Shown here: positions 11,432 through 23,351 of the stretch, one piece after another
How positions within the stretch are numbered: position 1 is the stretch's first letter
Layout: the number at the start of each line of letters is the position of its first letter
Assembly: GCA_943736015.1 (NCBI GenBank)
Contig: OX031070.1
Location: forward strand, 23,953,673 to 24,017,672
Length of the DNA: 64,000 nt
Source of the DNA: Tridacna crocea
Lineage: Eukaryota; Mollusca; Bivalvia; Cardiida; Cardiidae
Reading direction: 5' to 3'
Translations under genes and position numbers: made by a program
Notes under the pieces: model-generated
Database searches by the model: none
What the model was told of the DNA's origin: nothing
The model's input: the letters and a program-made list of their open reading frames with translations, nothing else

Positions 11432-11640
11432 GTCATTTTCAGTTAGTCATCTACAACTGCTATTAGTTTTGATGAGCCTACAATTTTGTTGTATGGTACC
11501 GCGATACAACTATAGCAGGCGTAAGAAAAAAATACAGAATGTCTTCTACAAAAAAAATATCATGTCTTTCATTTACATCTATTTCAAATTTAATGTACCC
11601 ATTTGCAAAGGGCAAGCAACTAAAAAGGAATAAAATGTGT

Positions 11641-12099
11641 TTAACTCTTTACCATTAACCCATTACCACACAATCCCTACTTTTGACGCCCATGAGAAAG
11701 AAGCCTTCTGAAAACACTGTGGGAAAAGGTGAAAATGCTGGTAACCAGCATTTTCTCCTTTTCCCACAATGTTTTCTGCCCTTCCCAGAACAAATTTCAA
11801 TTTTTCAGCCACCTTTATTTTGTTGTCTGCAAAATAATGCTTTCAATTTGAACCAGTCTAAAATTTTGTTGTGTGGTAAAGAGTTAATACAAAATTTTAG
11901 ACTGGTCCAATTTGAAAGCATTTGCAGACAACAAAGTAATCGTGACTCAGAACTTGGAACATGCCTTTAAAAGGGTAGAGAACATTGTGGGAAAAGGAGA
12001 AAATGCTGGTTACCAGCATTTTCTCCTTTTCCCACAACATTTTCAAAAGGCTTCTTCCTCAGGGTCGTTAAAAGTCATCATTGTGCGGTAAAGGGTTAA
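11641..12099 (-). mobile_element. TTAA hairpin MITE hosting another copy
   Basis: The outer copy begins ttaactctttacca, is interrupted at a TTAA by the copy at 11655-11887, and resumes with tacaaaattttagactgg to its own TTAA end. The outer hairpin is intact. Confidence 0.88.
11655..11887 (+). mobile_element. TTAA hairpin MITE nested in another copy
   Basis: Full-length copy in the opposite orientation to its host, 14 bp inside the host's end, with TTAA on each side. Confidence 0.92.
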
Positions 12100-12432
12100 G
12101 TCTTTTCACAAAAGTTTAGATTTCCATCAATAAATCAGGGCTTTTAAAAGAAAGTTACAATACGATGAAATATCAATAACAACCATTCTTTTGGTTCTTT
12201 TTTCCTGTTCCCCCCTAATTTACAACTCTACAGACTTTCAAAATGGTTTTATTGACTTTGGTATTTATTTGCACATAGATATAATATTAATGTAATCTAG
12301 CAATTATGCATAGAATTCATGAATCTTTGAAGAGAATTTGGTCTATTTTCCAGACATAAAAGGGTGTTTATATAATTTTTCCAAAAACTGGTCTTCTTTT
12401 CTTATCAGGATTTCTTTTATAATTCTTAAGGA

Positions 12433-12535
12433 TTAACCCTTTACAACACAATCCAATTTTTCAACGACTCTTACCAAGGTAAGGGAAAAAGAGAAAATGC
12501 TGGCAACCAAAATGCTTTCTATACTATCATAATGC
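12433..12535 (+). mobile_element. TTAA hairpin MITE fragment
   Basis: L end and first hairpin arm (gggaaaaagagaaaatgctggcaacca), then lost. Confidence 0.55.
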
Positions 12536-12636
12536 GGAAAAGTATAGCTCTGTTTACACCATATGAAAACCACCAGGAGAAAATGAGCCATTGCTTTTAA
12601 TACCAAAGAGATTGCCAAGGCTTTTCCCATTTTTTT

Positions 12637-12791
12637 TTAACACTTTACCAAACTACTTTTTTCTCCTTTTCCCACAATGCTTTCTACCCTTCACAAAACA
12701 AATCTCAAATTTTCAGACACTTTTATTTTGTTGTCTGCAAATGCTTTCAATTTGGACAAGTCTATAACATTGTCGTTTGGTGGTGGGTTAA
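12637..12791 (+). mobile_element. TTAA hairpin MITE, one arm deleted
   Basis: TTAA ends present. The L side and first arm are deleted, the second arm begins ttttctccttttcccacaatg, and the R side is complete. Confidence 0.8.
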
Positions 12792-13259
12792 GAAAAATCA
12801 GATGTATACCAACCTTAGAGTTTGATGACATTTGGAATTTGTCTGGCAGTGGCTTGAAAGACTTAGCCAGGTTTTCCAAACTCAATCTTCGTTGGAAGTA
12901 CATTTTCCTTTCTTTTATGATCTTTTTAACACTGTCCACAATACTACCACTATGACAGTAACACTTGGTATCAGTCACATCCTTTTTCGAATAGAATTAC
13001 ATAGAAGGTTTAAGTTTCCATGTAAATATTAATGTATCTATGGTCAACATGGTTGTGAAATCATTATCATTCTCAGGTTTTGCTCTTTATTTATTATTCA
13101 ATATTCTAATTCATTTAATTCAAGGTTCAATCCACACTTTATCTCAAAAAATGTCTCGAAATATATCTGTAAATGTTCAACACAACCAACAGTATTCCAA
13201 ATGGAAACAAAAAGGAAAATGAAAAATCATCAAAATGACCAAATACCAAAACAATGATT

Positions 13260-13480
13260 CTCCATCATCACTATTAATTGCCAGGGGAGTGAATTTGATT
13301 TCGAAATTGAAAATATTAATCATTCTCTATTAAATCCTATGATGTGGGTACTCATTTGAATCTTCTAATTTGGAAAATTCTAATGTTTACCCACAACATA
13401 ATTATTGTTTTAGAGAGAAATAATGATTTAAGACGACCATCACTCCCTCTTATCTCAAGCTCTGCTTTAAATTTAGACAA
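13260..13480. repeat. Degenerate inverted-repeat MITE (second family copy)
   Basis: Related to the element around 24160-24300 by 'aatcctatgatgtgggtactcatt', an inverted 'acccacaacat' and 'atcactccctct'. The arms are diverged. Confidence 0.5.
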
Positions 13481-13489
13481 ATCCAATAT

Positions 13490-13622
13490 TTCTCACTTCC
13501 CTACAACGTTTTCTACCTTAGATCTAAGACAAGTTCCATCATTTAAGCTAAATTTTAATTTTGATCTGCAAATGCTTTCAATTCGGACATTTCTATATTT
13601 GTGTCGTGTGTTAAACAGTTAA
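13490..13622 (+). mobile_element. TTAA hairpin MITE, R half only
   Basis: Second-arm remnant (ccctacaacgttttctacc), then atctgcaaatgctttcaatt and a TTAA end. Confidence 0.6.
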
Positions 13623-14130
13623 AGGTTCCAACATAAATTCAGCAACACTCAGAAAGCATGCAATTACTTAAAAGCTGAATCAAAAACCTATGAAATCAAA
13701 GACTTAGTCTGTTTGCTAATTAGCCAGAGCAAAAAATCAATTAAAACCTTGATTTTATCTTAAATGTCTGTAAGAAATAGTTTTACCATACTACTGATTA
13801 TTAAAATGCAACACACTTCAGCAACATTTTTAAAAGCATAATCCTTTCTGTTACATGTGTTTTCAGCTGGATTGCAACTCATGAATGACATTATTTCTAT
13901 GTATCAATATTTTAAGAGCTTGAGATAAATCTGAATTCCACAAAAGGCTTGAAGAATATTGCTAATCCTATTTACATAGCGGACAATCACATGATACAAC
14001 ATTATGCAAATGATTTCCTAGCGTGTGGGCTCTAATTCTACATAATCACCAAAACACCAAAAGCCATTACAAAACTGGGCCTCCATCTTGGTTCAATCTG
14101 TACATGATAAACTTTGATAGAACTATTGTA
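13623..14130. other. AT-rich non-coding sequence
   Basis: No ORF, no recognised repeat. Confidence 0.4.
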
Positions 14131-14137
14131 CTGTGTT

Positions 14138-14425
14138 AAACACCATTTTTAACCCTATTTCAGTTACATCATGGCCACCAGTGCTACTATCCATGCTTTC
14201 CTGGAGTTCCTTTTATTCAGGCACTACATGCTATATTCTTCCCAAGTGGCAGCTTTCCCACATAACCTTTGTGGAAACAATGGTCAGCAGTGAGAGAAAA
14301 ATGAATCCTGTTGCAATAACTATGATCAATCCTTGGAAAGGAATCTGCTGATCCAGAAATCAAACCAGTGACCCCATGTTCTCAAGTCCTGTGCGCTACC
14401 AACTGAGCTACCAGGGCTTGAATGA
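14138..14425 (-). mobile_element. tRNA-derived SINE
   Basis: Minus-strand head with A box TAGCTCAGTTGGT (14410-14398) and B box GGTTTGATTTC (14366-14356). It runs to a gttaaacacc-type tail near 14140. A partial relative of its body (gccagtgc, tcatgctttcc) lies at about 15757-15830. Confidence 0.7.
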
Positions 14426-14594
14426 CTAGCATTGACTGAATTGACTGAAACAGTTACTGTAATCTGTGCCACATCTAGTTTATTTCCATATATAAATAAT
14501 TGATATTATTATATTTCACTGACTGGCATCCTAAGTTACTGAGATGTGAGCGATAATGCTGATGATTTTATGCTTGTGCAATGAAATTATCTGT

Positions 14595-14823
14595 CTAACC
14601 CTTTACCACAGAATGACAACTTTTGACGACCCTGAGGTAGAAGCCTTTTGAAAACATAGTGGGAAAAGGAGAAAATGCTGGTAACCAGCATTTTCTCCTT
14701 TTCCCACTATGTTTTCTAACCTTCCCAAATCAAATTTGGATATTTCAGTCAAACTTATTTTGCCATCGGCATAATGCTTTGAAGTTGGACCAGTCTATAA
14801 ATTTGTTGTTTGGTAAAGAGTAA
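14595..14823 (+). mobile_element. TTAA hairpin MITE with matched arm change
   Basis: Ends drifted to CTAA/GTAA. The hairpin arms read catagtggg and cccactatg, so the same family-unusual base pair is present on both sides. Confidence 0.9.
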
Positions 14824-15157
14824 ACTGAGGTAGATTTAATGACATGTACTTGACAATTATAATTGATGCAACATTAGTTTACTTGTTTAGCTTCATTTAA
14901 ATGTTCTAAAAACTCATTTCTATCATAAAACTTGTCTTTTATGTTCTAAACTCAAGTTCTTTCATACATTTTGACTTGCATGTTTCTATACTGACAGTCA
15001 TGAATCTACAAGTAGGTAAAAATCAAATCTTATCAGACACAGGTCAACAATACCTCAATTTAATGATACCCTTCTACTTGCTTGCATTCCAATCAAAACC
15101 AGGCAACCCAAAACAAGCCTTGATCACAAAAGCCATTCAACTTCCTTGATAAGCTTC

Positions 15158-15389
15158 TTAACTCTATACCAAAAAACAATTCTGAAACAAACAAACTGAA
15201 AGCATTTACAGATGATAAAATATATTATGTAGAGCAAAATTAATGATGATTCCCGTCTTCGAAAAGGTAGAAAGCATTGTTTAAAAGAAAGGAGACAATG
15301 CTGCACACAGCATTCTCCTTTTCCAAAAATGTTTCAAAAATCCTTTTCTTCAAGGTTATTAAAACTTGTGATTGTGTGATAAAGGGTAA
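15158..15389 (-). mobile_element. TTAA hairpin MITE, diverged
   Basis: R side and hairpin heavily mutated (aagaaaggagacaatgctgcac), L side recognisable, end drifted to GTAA. Confidence 0.75.
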
Positions 15390-15472
15390 AAAAATTACAC
15401 CCTGAAAAAATTTGAAGCAGAAAAATTTGGAAACAGCCTTATTTAATATCAGTAATCAATGTAAATTCAGGT

Positions 15473-15699
15473 TTAACCCTTTCCCAAATAATATCTGTTT
15501 TTAATGACTCTTAAGAAAGAAACCTTCTGAAAGCATTGTGAGAAAAGCAGAAAATGTTGGTAAGCAGCATTTTCTCCTGTTCCCACAATGTTTTCTTACA
15601 GATTTATGGAAGAAATCGTTTGAGCTACATTTATGTTGTACTCTGCAAATGCTATAAATTTGGACAGGTCTAAAATTTCATCGTGTGGTAAAGAGTTAA
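15473..15699 (+). mobile_element. TTAA hairpin MITE
   Basis: Full length with both TTAA ends. The hairpin has several unpaired changes. Confidence 0.88.
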
Positions 15700-15849
15700 T
15701 ACATGACTACTGATGAAAAATTGTGACCAAACAAATATAATAATTATGTGCCCCCTTTAACACCTATTTCAACATCATCTCAGTTCAAGTGCGGTGGCCA
15801 GTGCACCTTTTCATGCTTTCCAGGAGTGTTTTGTTGCTCTGCTGTTATA

Positions 15850-16335
15850 AAGGAGGAATGCTTTTGATCAAGGCCTGCCACTAGATAGAAGAAATTCAGT
15901 TCTGAAGTTCCAATGATAAAAGCCAGTTATAACTAGATATAAAGGATGCATTGTCTAGAACATGTCATATTCACTAACACCAATCAAGAAAATAAAGTCA
16001 CATATATTTTGTTTGCATTTAAACACCACCCCAAAGATACTGTAATTCTAATTTCACTGTAAACCTCCACAACCAATCCATTTTTTGAAGTACTTCAACT
16101 AAAATCGCATGAACAAAATGCAATGTGAATATGGGAGATAAATCCAAAACTTGCAATTAAAAGTGCCATCTGTGACCCATTCCTTCCCAAATCTAACATC
16201 CAAAAACATCCATTACAGTTAAATTCCTAAATCAGTTTATAGCATCCAATCAATTCGATGTCAACCTAGTCAATGAAATGGCAATAATTTCGTAATTCCT
16301 GCACGTCTTTTTTGTTACACCACTTCAAACAGATT
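15850..16335. other. AT-rich non-coding sequence
   Basis: No supported feature. Confidence 0.4.
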
Positions 16336-16338
16336 GTA

Positions 16339-16567
16339 TTAACCCTTTACCACACAATCCCTACTTTTGACGCCCCTGAGAAAGAAGCCTTTTGAAAACA
16401 CTATGGGAAAAGGAGAAAATGCTGGTAACCAGCATTTTCTCTTTTTCCCACAGTGTTTTCTACCCTTCCCAGAACAAATTTCTGTTTTTAAGTCACATTT
16501 ATTTTGTCATCTGCAAATGCTTTCAATTTGGACCAGTCTAAAATTTTCTCATGTGGTAAAGAGTTAA
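16339..16567 (+). mobile_element. TTAA hairpin MITE
   Basis: Full length. The hairpin base is cactatggg/cccacagtg, partly matched. Confidence 0.92.
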
Positions 16568-17360
16568 AGGCTAACAAGTAAGTCCCTATTCTGTACAGCG
16601 CTCTATTTACAACAGAGACAAAAATGTCAATTTCTGTAGAAAAATTTTAGTGACAGATTTGAAACTTTTTTCCAAGACTGAGTAACAAGTCTTAGCAGGA
16701 GCAACAACAACAACATGTTCTCAACGCAGGTATCAGAAAGTACTCAAACTCGACAATTTCTGTGTCTGTCTTTGAAGACACAAAGAATGTTAATGCAGAA
16801 AAGTGTAGGAAAGGATGAAAAATCAATGAACACATCAGGTATCCTTGCTGATAATAAATTGATGTTCAATGAAGGCTCTAAAATATAAGCATGCCTGAAA
16901 TGTTGGGTAACTGCATTATAAAGCAAGATTATTTTGCTATTTAACACATTCCCACTTGTCAACTTTCATGCAAACCTTTTGAAAAGTGTTTTTCAACCTT
17001 TTTTTTTTTTCTAACCATAGAGTTTTTTTTTTTAAATACCTACTTAGTACAGTAATACAGTGGTTATTATTCATATTCTTTCAAAACCATGAAAGGTAAT
17101 GGCTTGTTAAAGATTGATCCCTAAGACCACAAATTAAATAAAAGAGATAAAAATCAGTCTAAATGAAAATCTTTCACTTAATTTCAAGGCTCTTTTGAAT
17201 TAGATTGTCCAGCATGAAACATACCATACTTAGATCAGACTTCACAATCTTAACCCACACTGAAGTTTTTGTTGAGCCTATATAGTTTATGAATGAATAT
17301 ACAGTAATGGGCTCACTCAAAGGGATACCTTGACGATGTTTACTTCTTTTATCAAAGAAT
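16568..17360. other. AT-rich non-coding sequence
   Basis: Poly-T runs (16999-17034), no gene or repeat recognised. Confidence 0.4.
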
Positions 17361-17592
17361 TTAATTCTCTACCATATGACACTATTTTCGACTGTTCCAA
17401 ATTGAAAGAATCCAGACAAAACAAATCAACTGTTAATCAAACAACATAATTTCATGTTTCTGAATGGTTAGAAAACACTGCAGGAAAAGGAGAAAATGCT
17501 GCTTTCGAGCGTTTTCTCCGTTACCCACAATGTTTTGGAAAATGTTACATTCCTAAGTCATTAAAACTTGGGATCGTGTGGTAAAGAATTAA
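17361..17592 (-). mobile_element. TTAA hairpin MITE, diverged
   Basis: TTAA ends kept. Mutated loop (gctgctttcgagcg) and R side. Confidence 0.8.
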
Positions 17593-18009
17593 AATTTTTA
17601 TCTGTGTTAGTACAGTCTTGTCAAAGAATTTATTCTTAACTTTGTGTAAGAAAGAATTTCTCCTTTCATACAATGTTTTCTATCCTTACTATATCAAACA
17701 TCATTATCAAAGTCCAAATTTTTCACTATAAACACTCATTTCAAAGGAGTTGATAAATAATAAACTGTGTTGCCAGGTGTACAGTTTGATATGAAAATAT
17801 CAAAATTAAAATAGAAAATAAAATTCCAGAACCCTTTTTAATGATTCTTGCCCTATGATTCCAGTGTTATGAATGACAGAATTAAGTTTGCAATAAAGAA
17901 AGGGTTTCTGATAATAAATGACATAGACACAGACTTTCAGACAAAATTGTAAAAATTTGTCAAGATAAAACATTTATAACCCATTACCACACAGGATAAT
18001 ATGAAACCT

Positions 18010-18873
18010 TAACCTTTTTCAGGTGACAACATGGTAAAGCATAATGAATGTGAGGAAGAATTGGAGGGTGTTTTTATTTGCCATAAAAAAGAAACATCAT
18101 GGCAAAGTACTAAGTGCTTGTGGCAAGTATAACAGTTTTTTTCAAATATAGTTTTAAAGTTTTTTGAGGGGCTTAAAACTTATGTATCTACAATAATGGG
18201 ATAGAGCTTAGGTATACACTAGATTAGACAATATTTATGAATTTTAGAGTAGAAAATGGCCTACAAAAATGTAACTTTATGCACTCTTAACTGCAACCGA
18301 TCTGTTGATTTCATAAGCTTTACTTAGACTATTTCACATCAAAGATAATTGAGAAAAGAACATCAAATATTACAAATTGCAACTCTGATGCGTCAAATTC
18401 AGGAAAATAATGTGATAATTATGCAAATATAAATAAAAGATGCCAAAGTTGTTTTGGCACAAAAAGTCAAAAAGCTATACTGTAATTGAATGTAATGTCT
18501 ACAAGCTACCAAAAGTGCTTAGCAATCAATCCTCTGTTCATACTGTCAAAATTGATACACTCTCTAACAAATAGAGACGTCCATGTTGCTGCATCTGCTT
18601 CAAACTGATTGGTCCACAAATAAAACCCACCAAAATCCAATAAATCCTGACAGAAATATCCAAATAATGTATCATAATTATACCAAGAAAACTACATATA
18701 GGCACTCTTAGTTTCTTAAAAATTATTAAACAAAATATTTACAGCCGATCTGACACCTTAGTGAAATGTCAAGCCACTTTGTTACACTATCAATTATGTC
18801 CATGAGATTGCAGATATATTGTGAATATAAATTAAAATTCCTCTGTAATCATAACACCCTTAGGTAGTTTCTC
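18010..18873. other. MITE-free stretch, possible 3' UTR
   Basis: AT-rich, no ORF, no recognised repeat. It lies downstream (minus strand) of the candidate terminal exon. A ~35-bp scrap of a hairpin-MITE end sits just outside, at 17977-18010. Confidence 0.3.
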
Positions 18874-18969
18874 TTAGAAATTTAAAGCCTTTTCTTTGTT
18901 TGACTTTCTAGTCATACTGTCAAAAGAGAAATCAACATCTTTTACATGCAAAGCCATTTTAGCCATTTT
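18874..18969 (-). CDS. Candidate terminal coding exon, unidentified gene
   Basis: On the minus strand a strong acceptor (ttttcttttttcag) is followed in phase 0 by KMAKMALHVKDVDFSFDSMT and RKSNKEKALNF, then TAA at 18876-18874. The ~850 bp beyond the stop is almost free of MITEs, which would suit a 3' UTR. The phase would fit the phase-0 exit of the smoothelin-like 36.4-kb exon, giving a product without a calponin-homology domain. It could equally end the gene that may start at 22304. I do not recognise the peptide, and a chance ORF after a pyrimidine tract is possible. Confidence 0.33.
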   Translation of the reverse strand, partial: KMAKMALHVKDVDFSFDSMTRKSNKEKALNF

Positions 18970-19275
18970 CTGAAAAAAGAAAACTTGCCTCAGTTTTTAT
19001 GCAAATTGCCTGCTAAACACCTGATACAAATTTTACACCTGATAAATTTACATTGAAATATTTCACATTTAAATAATATTTCCTCTATTTTCACAGATAT
19101 TTGGTGAGTCCACAAGTTGTAAATGAATGCAGAGGTCAGGATGTCCTTTATATATCCAACACAACCTGTTTCCTTAAAGTCCCTACTTTCAATTCCATTA
19201 TGTTTAGTACCAAATCAAAACATTTAAAATGGCTGAAAAAATAATAGGACTCAAGCCTATTGAATAATTCTGCTA

Positions 19276-19487
19276 TTAAACCCTTGACACTCTACATGAC
19301 AGTAATAATTTTTGATGACACAGAAGAATGCTTCTGAAAGCATTCTGAAAACTTTTCGATTTCTCAGAATGTTTTCTATGCAATCACTGACAAATTCCAT
19401 CATTTGAACCATATATCATTTGTGGTCTACGAATGCTTCAAGTTGGACAAGCTCAAATTTTTGACTCATAACAAATCAACCTGTTAA
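19276..19487 (+). mobile_element. TTAA hairpin MITE, collapsed hairpin
   Basis: TTAA ends and sides recognisable. The central hairpin is reduced to aagcattctgaaaactttt...ctcagaatg. Confidence 0.65.
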
Positions 19488-19489
19488 TA

Positions 19490-20340
19490 CCTATGAAAAA
19501 AACAGGTGTTTCCCGTCCAAGGGAAATACCTAAAGTATTGCAAGTTCAAAGCTGTACTTGGAAATAGATGTATCACAACAAATACTGAAAAAAGGAGATA
19601 CAGATCATGATCATATGATCATATGACACTAAAAGTACAGCCTGATTTTCTTGTTAGAAACATTTTGCAATATACTAATCTGAAGGATGTATGCTAAGAG
19701 TTAAGTTTTCGACAATCGCAAAATAAACATGACCTATTCAAGGATATATCTTGTAATACTAAAGAATGAAAAAGCTCTGATCGCTTTGAAAATCTTTGAA
19801 TAAACATCTTCCATTCATTGACTCTCTTTCTATCAATTTCATTCGACTAAGAGTCCCAAGGACAATTCAAACAATTGAACTCTTAACTGCTTTTAACAAC
19901 CGGTCTTACAAAAATAGAAACTCATTTTTTGTATTTCACTTAAAATGCACTCCTGAACAATCCCATAACACTGTGATGAGTTGTAAATCAGCTCATATCA
20001 GATAATATTCATAAATGCACTTTTAATTATAACCTACCAGTCCTGGAGGGTTTTTTTTCTCTTTCTATACATAATTTAATACTTGTCATACAATTGACTT
20101 TATTTGACACTTGCCTGTATAACTTCATTTTATATAAAAATTGTTCAGAGAGCTTACATTTGATATCTACTTTACTAAAGCATTTGCGTCATGAATTTAT
20201 TCTTTCCCTTCATTGATTTGTGTGACACTATTCAGTTAAAGTGAACAGCTGTGAGCAAAATTAAGGCTGATAATTCATCCAAAAAATCTCGTACAGCAGT
20301 AAAAGACAATGTCAATCAATGGCCTGTGTGTTTGGTGCAG
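19490..20340. other. AT-rich non-coding sequence
   Basis: Includes a short gatcatatgatcatatga alternation at 19607-19625. No supported gene. Confidence 0.4.
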
Positions 20341-20348
20341 TCTGGTCT

Positions 20349-20415
20349 ACCTCGAAGATGTTCACAGAAAGTACTCTATGCAACACAGGGTAGTTTTTGT
20401 GAACATCTTAGAGGT
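20349..20415 (+). ncRNA. Candidate hairpin RNA (pre-miRNA-like fold)
   Basis: ACCTC-g-AAGATGTTCACA on the 5' side pairs with TGTGAACATCTT-a-GAGGT on the 3' side. About ten further bases pair inward, giving a loop of about a dozen bases. Length and single bulge resemble an animal microRNA precursor, and it lies in a MITE-poor stretch. I do not recognise a known miRNA seed; a decayed MITE is the alternative. Confidence 0.3.
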
Positions 20416-20575
20416 TCTAGAATAATCAAAGAAACTTTTTTGGTAAATTTAAATCTCAATGAAAACAGATTAAGAAATGGCTAAAACCCATCTGATGGCC
20501 CAGCAAAGATTTTGAAACTTGTGGAAGAACAAAAAGAGATTTCACTCATTGATAATACACAGCAAGCTCCTACAA

Positions 20576-20802
20576 TTGTCCCTTTACCACACAATCATGA
20601 CTTTTAATGACCCTGAAAAAGAAGCCTGCAGAAACATTGTTGGAAAAGGGGAAAATGCTGTTAATCAGCATTTTCTCCTTTTCCCACAATATTTTTCTAC
20701 CCTATCAAAGTCAGAAATCATCATATTAACTAGATTTAATTTGTTGGCTACAGATGCGTTGAATTTGGTCCAGTTCAAAAATTTGTCGTTTGGTAGAGTT
20801 GA
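20576..20802 (+). mobile_element. TTAA hairpin MITE, ends eroded
   Basis: Starts ccctttaccacacaatc and ends tcgtttggtag. Hairpin present with mismatches. Confidence 0.85.
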
Positions 20803-21020
20803 CTGTGTCTTGTCACTTAACAAAGTTGTGCCACATCATTAATGAAAATTTCACAAGTTTATCTGCAAAAAATACAAGGCATGTACAAAGCTATCGGAAA
20901 ATATTATGACATATACAAAATTTGCTAAGGTCAACATAACATCTCCATCTGTCATAATGATATGAATTTTTTTGATGTTTCATGTATGTGAAGATTATTC
21001 CATGCTAATAATGACCTCTG

Positions 21021-21255
21021 TTAAACTCTTAACCAAACAACAAAATTTTGGATTTGGCCAAATCCCTATTTCAAAACAATAAACCAAATGTAGCTCAAAT
21101 GATAGATTTCATCTTTCACAGGGTAGAAAACAATTGTGGAAAAGGAGAAAATGCTAGATACATGTACCATCATTTTCTCCTTTTCCTACAGTAATTTCAA
21201 AAAAATTTTTTTCCTTGGCGGTCATTAAAAGTAAGAGTTCTTTTGCAGACAGTAA
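21021..21255 (-). mobile_element. TTAA hairpin MITE, diverged
   Basis: Left TTAA kept, right drifted to GTAA. Loop altered (gctagatacatgtaccatc). Confidence 0.75.
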
Positions 21256-22258
21256 ACTACCTGCCCTGTCTATAGTATTGTCAAAAATAGCCCAAGAAAA
21301 CAAGGATTAATAACCACTCTTTATGTATATAATCCAAGGATACCATATAAATGTAAAATATGGAATACACCTGATTCATTCAAACATATTTTAGAAACCA
21401 CTTCATAACTTAATGATTAAAAAAATTCCTTTTCACAAATATCTTAACAATATTATAACTTATGGTACAACATTTTGACACTTTTCTGGCACACAAGTGT
21501 AAAGACTGTTTGAATTCCACCAAAAGTCTGTTGACTTAATATTCACTTGTGAGCATGTGTGGCTATCTTCCTATTTGCTCTCAAAATATTTAGATTTGCC
21601 CTTTTATAATATAATAACCCAACATTACCCCCCACTGGAATTATAATTTAGAAACTCCCACTACAATTAAATGTAATTGTCACCTACATTAACTTTTTCT
21701 CCAAAGAAGAAAAAGGTTTGAAACTTTACAAACTGATCTTATACATGTCAAAAAGCCATTATGCATCAAATGAAAAAGCTCATTATTTCATGATGGCATG
21801 ATTATAACACTAATACTATGCACAATTTTTATATTCATAAATAAAAATGAAAACATGAAACAAAAACTGTGATTGCCAATGAGTTCTGTTCTATGGCACA
21901 GAATTTCCATGGGCCATCCAATTCTAAATTCTGAGATTTGGCTATCTGACTGGATGAGATGGAATGTCTCACCTGACAATCAGATTTTAAGTCTAACAAT
22001 TCAGATCACACCAATGACCAAATGTGGCACCAAGGTTTCATACTACACCGTTTTAGCATAGGAAAGCATCCGTGTGAATATTACCAATGCATTCTCATTA
22101 TCTCCCGCTAGATGGCATTCTATAAATACTCATCTATCTGATATGGGTATCCTGGGTACAGAGCCGAACCACTTTCCTACGCGACAACTGTCACTTTTGA
22201 ATTTCAAACTGAAATAAAGGTTTACCCAATAAAACGCTACCTTGTGCAATTCACTCAC
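21256..22258. other. MITE-free AT-rich sequence
   Basis: No repeat or convincing ORF; possible first intron of the candidate gene starting at 22304. Confidence 0.35.
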
Positions 22259-22304
22259 CTATGATCACCAGTTTAGGGAAATCTGTTGCTAAAGAAGGTC
22301 TCAT
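22259..22304 (-). CDS. Candidate first coding exon, unidentified gene
   Basis: On the minus strand an ATG at 22304 opens MRPSLATDFPKLVII and leaves one base before an excellent donor (ATAG|gtgagt), so it exits in phase 1. A TATA-like element lies about 50 bp upstream. The surrounding ~400 bp is free of MITEs and has more CpG than its neighbours, as at an animal promoter. I do not recognise the peptide. It could begin a separate gene or be an alternative start of the gene on the same strand. It is not frame-compatible with simply replacing the phase-0 exit of the 36.4-kb exon. Without a second matching exon this stays a candidate. Confidence 0.38.
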
Positions 22305-22339
22305 TTCACCTCAAACGTATTGATACGTAAAAACTACTT

Positions 22340-22460
22340 TCAACATTGCTACTTTATAAAGCGTAATATTACAGTCAGCCCACTTTTGGGGCTAGTAGTG
22401 ATGCGTCATATATGACAGTCGAATCTTCGAAGAATATGACATGCGCAGACAACGAATGCA
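22340..22460 (-). promoter_or_regulatory. Candidate promoter upstream of the 22.3-kb exon
   Basis: On the minus strand TTTATAAA (22353-22360) lies ~50 bp before the candidate ATG. A TGACGCA motif (22402-22408, CRE/AP-1-like) and several CpGs lie further upstream. There are no MITE copies between 21.3 and 23.8 kb. The inference rests on motif arrangement only. Confidence 0.3.
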
Positions 22461-22727
22461 TTCTAACCCAACTTCTGATTCTTTGACCTTAATTGATTCT
22501 GAAACAATTGTGTATACATAGGGTATTGTGATTGACAGTATGCCCATAAGTTGTTGCCTACAAACTTTGCAGTCTAATTCTGTTTTTCTGTTCTAGACTT
22601 AAACTCAAACGCTGACATATGTTAAGTTCTTGGCTGCAGCTGAAAAATATCTATCTAGACACAGAAGAACTCCTGTAAAGGTACAGTTCAGTAGTTACCT
22701 TTATCCTGAGCAACAACAAAACAAGCA

Positions 22728-22980
22728 CTGAGTGGCACAGTTGGTATCACATAGGAGTCAAGAAGAAGAGGGTTGCTGGTTCTATTCCCGACTCAGCCAA
22801 TCTCTCTATGACCCTTGATGATAATCAATGTGACAGGATGCATTCCTCTCTCAATGCTGATCATTTTCTTGACAATAGTCAAAAGCAACCAGTGGCTTTC
22901 AAAGAATATTATGCAGAGTTCTGGTAAAAAGAAGCTGAAATAATGTTGAAAACGTGTTAAACACCATAATCAATCAATCC
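22728..22980 (+). mobile_element. tRNA-derived SINE
   Basis: Head with A box TGGCACAGTTGGTA (22733-22746) and B box GGTTCTATTCC (22778-22788). The distal end is gtgttaaacaccataatc, then (aatc)n (22970-22980). Confidence 0.75.
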
Positions 22981-23029
22981 AGTGCAAAAAAGTACTCCCA
23001 TTTGGACTCCAAAAGATTTCCTAAGAAAT

Positions 23030-23235
23030 TGTTACGACAGACCACTCCTTCCTGCATGGTATACTCCCGATTTAAATACAATACCTGACTACTGCGTCAG
23101 GGAGATATCTCTTTGGCTCAGTGGTTAGGGTATTGGCTTTGCGTCCGGGAGTTCGGAGTTCGAATCCCGCTCCGATCCTTATTTCTGCCATGCATTTATT
23201 CATTTGTTTCTTTGTTACGGACTTCGTTCGTAAGA
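23030..23235 (+). repeat. TRIM 5' LTR
   Basis: A box TGGCTCAGTGG at 23114-23124 and B box AGTTCGAATCC at 23157-23167, 32 bp apart, as in a tRNA head. The same boxes recur 322 bp further on in the 3' LTR. Confidence 0.88.
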
Positions 23236-23351
23236 TGGGGGCTCGTCCGGGATTGGCCATTGAGCCATTAGTCCCATTTGTAGTCCAAAATCGGACTTCC
23301 TGCCTAATAAGGCTTTGAGTCATCAATAAATGATGACTTTAAGAGGGGGTG

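Noticed and set aside
23101..23175. tRNA gene
   Set aside because: A and B boxes are present, but acceptor and anticodon stems do not pair convincingly, and the same sequence lies in both LTRs of the TRIM.
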